Assembly (NCBI GenBank): GCA_030431355.1
Contig: JAUIJG010000066.1
Span: 1-16,466 of the forward strand
Source of the DNA: a bacterium
Lineage (GTDB): Bacteria > Cyanobacteriota > Vampirovibrionia > Obscuribacterales > Obscuribacteraceae
Direction: 5' to 3'
DNA length: 16,466 bases
The notes under the pieces are model-generated. The model was not told where the DNA came from. It searched no databases and worked only from the letters and a program-made list of their open reading frames with translations. Below, in pieces: positions 13,396-16,466 of the stretch; positions within the stretch are counted from its first letter, which is position 1, and every line of letters starts with the position of its first letter. Made by a program: the position numbers and the translations under genes.

Positions 13396-14196
13396 TTGAG
13401 AAGAGAGAAAGAAGTAGTTTTCGAAGCGGTCAAAGTAGCAGGAAAGATCCAGGTGGAGAATCTTGGAAAGATAACTTCAATCGATTTCAAAAGTGCCTTC
13501 AATCTCGTCACCAACGTGGACAAAGAGTGTGAAGAGAAAATACTTTCAATAATTAGCGGTGCCTTTCCTGATGACAAAGTTCTGGCGGAAGAAAGTGGCG
13601 AGAAATCCGGTGAGAAAAACCGGCGCTGGCTCATAGACCCGCTGGATGGGACCACTAACTATACCCACGCATACCCATTCTTCGCGGTCTCCGTCGGTTT
13701 AGAAGTTGATGGAGAGATGGCACTGGGGGTGGTGTACAACGCGGTCGCCGATGAGCTTTTCTGGGCTATAAAAGGAGAGGGTGCTTTCGTAAACGATAAA
13801 AAACTCTCTGTATCAAACATCAAAGAATTATCCGGAAGTCTGTTGTCCACAGGATTTCCACCAGACACAAGGAATTCAGGATTCGACAACATGCTGGAAT
13901 TCAAGACTCTCACCAATCTAAGCCACGGCGTCAGGCGTGACGGCTCCGCCGCCCTTGACCTTTGCTTCGTGGCTGCCGGCAGAACCGAAGGATTCTGGGA
14001 GATGAAATTGTCTCCCTGGGATATCGGGGCCGGTTCTCTGATTGTCACTGAAGCCGGTGGCACGGTAAGCGACCTGGAAGGGAATCAACTTGATATAGAC
14101 AGCGGTCATATACTTGCCACCAACGGGTTGATTCACAAAGAGATAATCGGCTGCCTGGCCGAACTGAAGACCCAGAGCGGCTCCTCAGTCTCTTGA
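13396..14196 (+). CDS. suhB: Inositol-1-monophosphatase family protein
   Basis: A 266-residue Mg-dependent phosphatase of the inositol monophosphatase/SuhB family, which hydrolyses sugar or inositol phosphates. All metal-site motifs are visible: LAEESG (63-68, Glu65/Glu66), WLIDPLDGTTNYTHAYPFFAVSV (from 78; Asp81, Asp84), and SPWDIGAGSLIVTEAGG (206-222, Asp209). The length is usual. The start is TTG at 13396 with GAGG (13384-13387) 8 nt upstream; no ATG is available before the first motif. It is divergent from ileS (leader region between) and convergent with the glycosyltransferase, whose end lies 11 nt away. The physiological substrate is not determined; SuhB in E. coli also works in rRNA transcription, which cannot be inferred here. 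Confidence 0.93.
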   Translation: MRREKEVVFEAVKVAGKIQVENLGKITSIDFKSAFNLVTNVDKECEEKILSIISGAFPDDKVLAEESGEKSGEKNRRWLIDPLDGTTNYTHAYPFFAVSVGLEVDGEMALGVVYNAVADELFWAIKGEGAFVNDKKLSVSNIKELSGSLLSTGFPPDTRNSGFDNMLEFKTLTNLSHGVRRDGSAALDLCFVAAGRTEGFWEMKLSPWDIGAGSLIVTEAGGTVSDLEGNQLDIDSGHILATNGLIHKEIIGCLAELKTQSGSSVS

Positions 14197-14221
14197 ACCA
14201 GGTTGGTTCAGGCGTTTTTTT
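14192..14221 (+). terminator. Strong intrinsic terminator of suhB
   Basis: TGAACCA (14194-14200) and TGGTTCA (14204-14210) form a perfect 7-bp stem with a 3-nt loop, extendable by a G-T and a C-G pair, and followed after GGCG by seven T (14215-14221). The stem includes the suhB stop codon and the stop codon of the convergent glycosyltransferase gene, whose last codons are encoded by the A-run on the other strand. Confidence 0.88.
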
Positions 14222-14960
14222 CCGAACTGTTCATCAGTTTATGGTATTTGCCCATCCAGGCTGCCAATCTGACTTTAAAAACTTCCAGAAGCATTTTGGG
14301 CGAGTCGACCAAGACGTTGACTTTTGAACCATCAACGTTTGACCAGTTAATCGGTACTTCTTCCCAATTGTAGTGTCGTAGTCTTGCTATATAAAGGACT
14401 TCCACGTCAAATGCAAACCCATTCACCTGGGCCACCGAGAAGATGTCTCTGGCCACGTTGCGGCTGAACATCTTGAATCCACACTGAGTATCCTGAATTC
14501 CTGGCAGAATGAGAAACTGCACAATCAGATTGAAGGTATTGCCCATGTACTTGCGATAAGCAAGAGCGTTCACATAGCGGCTGTCATCAGGCTTGGCCCT
14601 TGAGCCGAAAGCAATATCATGGCCGGCGTCGATACTGGCGATTAATTTCTCAATCTCCTCAATAGGCGAGCTGCCGTCGGCATCGTTATAGATGACATAG
14701 TCTCCGCTTGCTGCCAGCATTCCTGTTCTGACCGCATAGCCCTTCCCTTGATTCTCATCGTAGGAGATCAGCTTGACCTTCGGATTCTTGTCTTCATAAG
14801 ACCTGACCAGGTCGCAGGTGCCATCTGAGCTACCGTCATCAACGACAAGCACCTCATAGTCATGTTTTTGACTATCCATAAAAGAACAGACCGAATCCAG
14901 GGTGGCAGGAAGCCTCTGCTCTTCATTGTAGGCGGGAATTATAATAGAAACTTTTGACAT
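14208..14960 (-). CDS. Family 2 glycosyltransferase, dolichyl-phosphate beta-glucosyltransferase-like (ALG5 type)
   Basis: A 250-residue GT2 enzyme. The N-terminus is VSIIIPAYNEEQRLPATLDS (4-23); the nucleotide-sugar motifs VVDDGSSDGT (39-48) and YNDADGSSPIEEIEKL (91-106, with D93-A-D95) are present, followed by FGSRA (118-122) and YVNALAYRKYMGNTFN (129-144). QDTQCGFKMFSR (156-167) is the typical ALG5/DPG-synthase stretch. Such enzymes transfer glucose or another sugar from a nucleotide sugar to a polyprenyl or dolichyl phosphate at the cytoplasmic membrane face. Here there is no clear membrane span apart from the hydrophobic stretch VQFLILPG. The bacterial role would be making a lipid-linked sugar donor for later glycosylation. 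ATG 14960 has no visible Shine-Dalgarno sequence. The product is cytosolic or peripheral. Confidence 0.92.
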   Translation of the reverse strand: MSKVSIIIPAYNEEQRLPATLDSVCSFMDSQKHDYEVLVVDDGSSDGTCDLVRSYEDKNPKVKLISYDENQGKGYAVRTGMLAASGDYVIYNDADGSSPIEEIEKLIASIDAGHDIAFGSRAKPDDSRYVNALAYRKYMGNTFNLIVQFLILPGIQDTQCGFKMFSRNVARDIFSVAQVNGFAFDVEVLYIARLRHYNWEEVPINWSNVDGSKVNVLVDSPKMLLEVFKVRLAAWMGKYHKLMNSSEKNA

Positions 14961-15001
14961 AGTAAGAAGGTTTGAATAGTAAATTTAAAAGCGCAAACAC
15001 T

Positions 15002-15030
15002 ATTCTAACCTTTCCCGTTTTTCGGGTCTA
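15002..15030 (-). promoter_or_regulatory. Probable promoter of the glycosyltransferase gene
   Basis: On the minus strand, TAGACC (15030-15025; 4 of 6 to TTGACA) and TAGAAT (15007-15002; 5 of 6 to TATAAT) are 17 nt apart. The start point would be about 35 nt before the ATG at 14960. The small hairpin CCCG/CGGG (15014-15026) lies in the spacer. Confidence 0.45.
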
Positions 15031-15058
15031 TCTATCCTCTGGCAAGGGAAAAGCTTAA

Positions 15059-15085
15059 CGAGTCGGAACATTTTCCTCAGACTCG
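15059..15085 (-). terminator. Hairpin after the large minus-strand gene
   Basis: CGAGTC (15059-15064) pairs with GACTCG (15080-15085), continuing as GGAA/TTCC (15065-15068 and 15073-15076) around CATT, with a 3-nt bulge (15077-15079). On the minus strand it is followed by TTAAGCTTTTCC, moderately T-rich. It lies 25 nt after the stop of the minus-strand gene. Confidence 0.5.
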
Positions 15086-15110
15086 GTCTCAGCCCTCCTG
15101 GTTCTATGGG

Positions 15111-16466
15111 TCAGCGACCTATTCTAAGTCCCAGCGGATGGGGCTTGCTGGCATCTGTTGTCAACTCATCCACTCGAAATTCCAGGCGGTTAGGTCTGGC
15201 CGCTTCGGAATCGTACGCTTGCCCGCTCAAGGGGAAGAGTACCGGTCTGCCGTCAATCACAGTCTGCGCCATGGGCTGGGAGCTGTACTCCGGAATAAAT
15301 ACCTTCCGCACTGTGGGCTGCACAGGTCTTAACTGGAAGGGAAGATTCTGGTTTCTGAACAGAAGATTCTCAGTGGTCGCTTCCCTGAGTCCAAATATAG
15401 CTCCGGAACCTTCCATGTTGTAGAGATACCGAGAATAATCTCTGCGATTGTCGAAATTCAAGTCTCTACCGCCGGGAATAGACCTGGCAGCAAGGTTTCT
15501 GAGAATTCCATATCCCGTATGGGGTTCATGATCGTAAGCGGATCTGGTACCTGTCCAGAAGTCGAAGGCCGGCTGATTGCTCTTGTCGGGAAGCCTTTCA
15601 GGCAAACCGCTCAGCACTGGAACTCCTTCCAGGAACTTCCATGTATTTCTATCGCCGCCTCTATCCAGGGCCCAGGTCATACCATCATAATAGGTGGCGC
15701 CGTAGAGTTCGTTGGCTCCGATAAATCTGGCAGTATTAGAGAGAGCACCATATCCGGGGTTCATCTTGACGATATTAGGATTGAAGATACGTCCAAGAGT
15801 GCTGGTTCCTGCCGGGCTCACCGTGGCAGCCAGGAGGAATGAGTCGCCCAATCCTCTCACGCCGGTCTCCATGGCTATGGTGCCAAGGGACTTAGTGCGA
15901 TCGCCCATGCTGTAATCAATGAGGTCAGGAGCTGTGTATGAAATCGCAGAAGGCGTAAATCCGGCTCCGGCATATGCTCCTACCCGGGGGAGGAAAGACA
16001 TTCCGCTGAATCCTCCGGTGCCCACAATGAGGCGACCGGCAGTGCCCAGTCCGGCGAACCTGGCGCCCAGTTTCGCTCCTTCTATCCCGGCTTCATGTTC
16101 CCATCTACCGGTAGCTGTGTAGCCCAGTCCGGCGTGTAACCCGTATCCGACTGCGGCACCACTTGCCATGCTGACAGCACCAGCAATCATGACTCCGCTG
16201 ACGCCACTGCCGAGACCGGCTGTGGCCACACCGATTCCAACAGCTACAGCGATGGTCAGTCCGGCCGCCACCGTGCGCCAGTTACGCTTCCACCAACTAG
16301 AGGACTGTCCGTGCAACTCCTCCATATTTAGCTCTTCGTTCTTATAAAGTTCAGGATCTTCCGCCTTGATAAGGTCGAGCATTTTACGAGCATGGCTGAA
16401 GTCTTCCTGACCGAAGGAGAATGTGGCATCCATGTACCTGGTCAGGTTTCTTTGATGGAGTACTGA
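15111..16466 (-). CDS. Unknown Gly/Ala-rich hydrophobic protein, 5'-partial
   Basis: The first ATG in this frame is at 16433 (440 residues), but the frame stays open to the window edge (residues ...LHQRNLTRY before that ATG) and its codons look coding. The gene therefore very probably continues beyond 16466, and the true start is not in the window. After a charged N-terminal part (DFSHARKMLDLIKAEDPELY, WWKRNWRTV) comes a long hydrophobic Gly/Ala/Val-rich segment at about 52-107 (counting from 16433), then mixed Gly-rich sequence with FLPRVGAYAGAGF, and a soluble C-terminal half ending in RIGR. The hydrophobic block resembles pore or translocation segments of large surface or polymorphic-toxin proteins, but this is impressionistic and I recognise no family. 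A hairpin follows the stop. Confidence 0.8.
   Translation of the reverse strand, partial: SVLHQRNLTRYMDATFSFGQEDFSHARKMLDLIKAEDPELYKNEELNMEELHGQSSSWWKRNWRTVAAGLTIAVAVGIGVATAGLGSGVSGVMIAGAVSMASGAAVGYGLHAGLGYTATGRWEHEAGIEGAKLGARFAGLGTAGRLIVGTGGFSGMSFLPRVGAYAGAGFTPSAISYTAPDLIDYSMGDRTKSLGTIAMETGVRGLGDSFLLAATVSPAGTSTLGRIFNPNIVKMNPGYGALSNTARFIGANELYGATYYDGMTWALDRGGDRNTWKFLEGVPVLSGLPERLPDKSNQPAFDFWTGTRSAYDHEPHTGYGILRNLAARSIPGGRDLNFDNRRDYSRYLYNMEGSGAIFGLREATTENLLFRNQNLPFQLRPVQPTVRKVFIPEYSSQPMAQTVIDGRPVLFPLSGQAYDSEAARPNRLEFRVDELTTDASKPHPLGLRIGR

Noticed and set aside
1..16466. CRISPR arrays, tRNA genes, insertion sequences or phage genes
   Set aside because: No direct-repeat array, tRNA-like cloverleaf, transposase or terminal inverted repeats were recognised by eye in either strand.

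Overview
The window is about 16.5 kb of compact bacterial chromosome with short intergenic gaps, many 4-14 nt gene overlaps, TTG/GTG starts and moderate GC. It looks like a free-living Gram-negative-type bacterium: there are several Sec signal peptides, one lipoprotein, and many TPR proteins. The mix (TPR-rich secreted proteins, an ALG5-like glycosyltransferase, a Gly/Ala-rich hydrophobic protein of unknown family) reminds me of non-photosynthetic Cyanobacteriota such as Obscuribacterales/Melainabacteria. That placement is an inference with low confidence; no marker gene was searched.

Layout. Positions 20-1083 hold an unknown helical protein translationally coupled to type II 3-dehydroquinase (aroQ). 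1161-2195 is a secreted TPR protein with its own TATAAT promoter. 2243-6721 is a probable operon: an unknown protein, an ABC ATPase, an ABC-2 permease, a membrane-anchored thioredoxin-like protein with one Cys, a NUDIX hydrolase, and a secreted papain-like (C39-like) cysteine hydrolase. The last five overlap one another. 6835-8970 pairs an A-type Fe-S carrier (IscA family) with a YgfZ protein fused to TPRs, a bacterial counterpart of the ISCA-IBA57 partnership. 9023-10094 holds a small secreted TPR-like protein and a small lipoprotein.

On the minus strand, 10139-13019 is isoleucyl-tRNA synthetase (ileS), broken by a one-base frameshift near 12302. Upstream of it (13053-13252, minus) lies what I consider the most exciting element: a promoter, a 26-codon leader peptide ending in Ile-Ile-Ile-Leu-stop, and then mutually exclusive antiterminator and terminator hairpins with a 7-T run. 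This reads as a ribosome-mediated attenuator in which Ile codons in the leader sense Ile-tRNA charging and control ileS. It resembles the trp/his/pheST attenuators and differs from the T-box usual for ileS.

13396-14196 is an inositol-monophosphatase family gene (suhB), divergent from ileS. It converges on an ALG5-like family 2 glycosyltransferase (14208-14960, minus), and the two share a terminator that overlaps both gene ends. The window closes with a minus-strand gene (15111-16466) whose reading frame stays open through the window edge, so it is 5'-partial. No tRNA, rRNA, CRISPR array, insertion sequence or transposase was seen.
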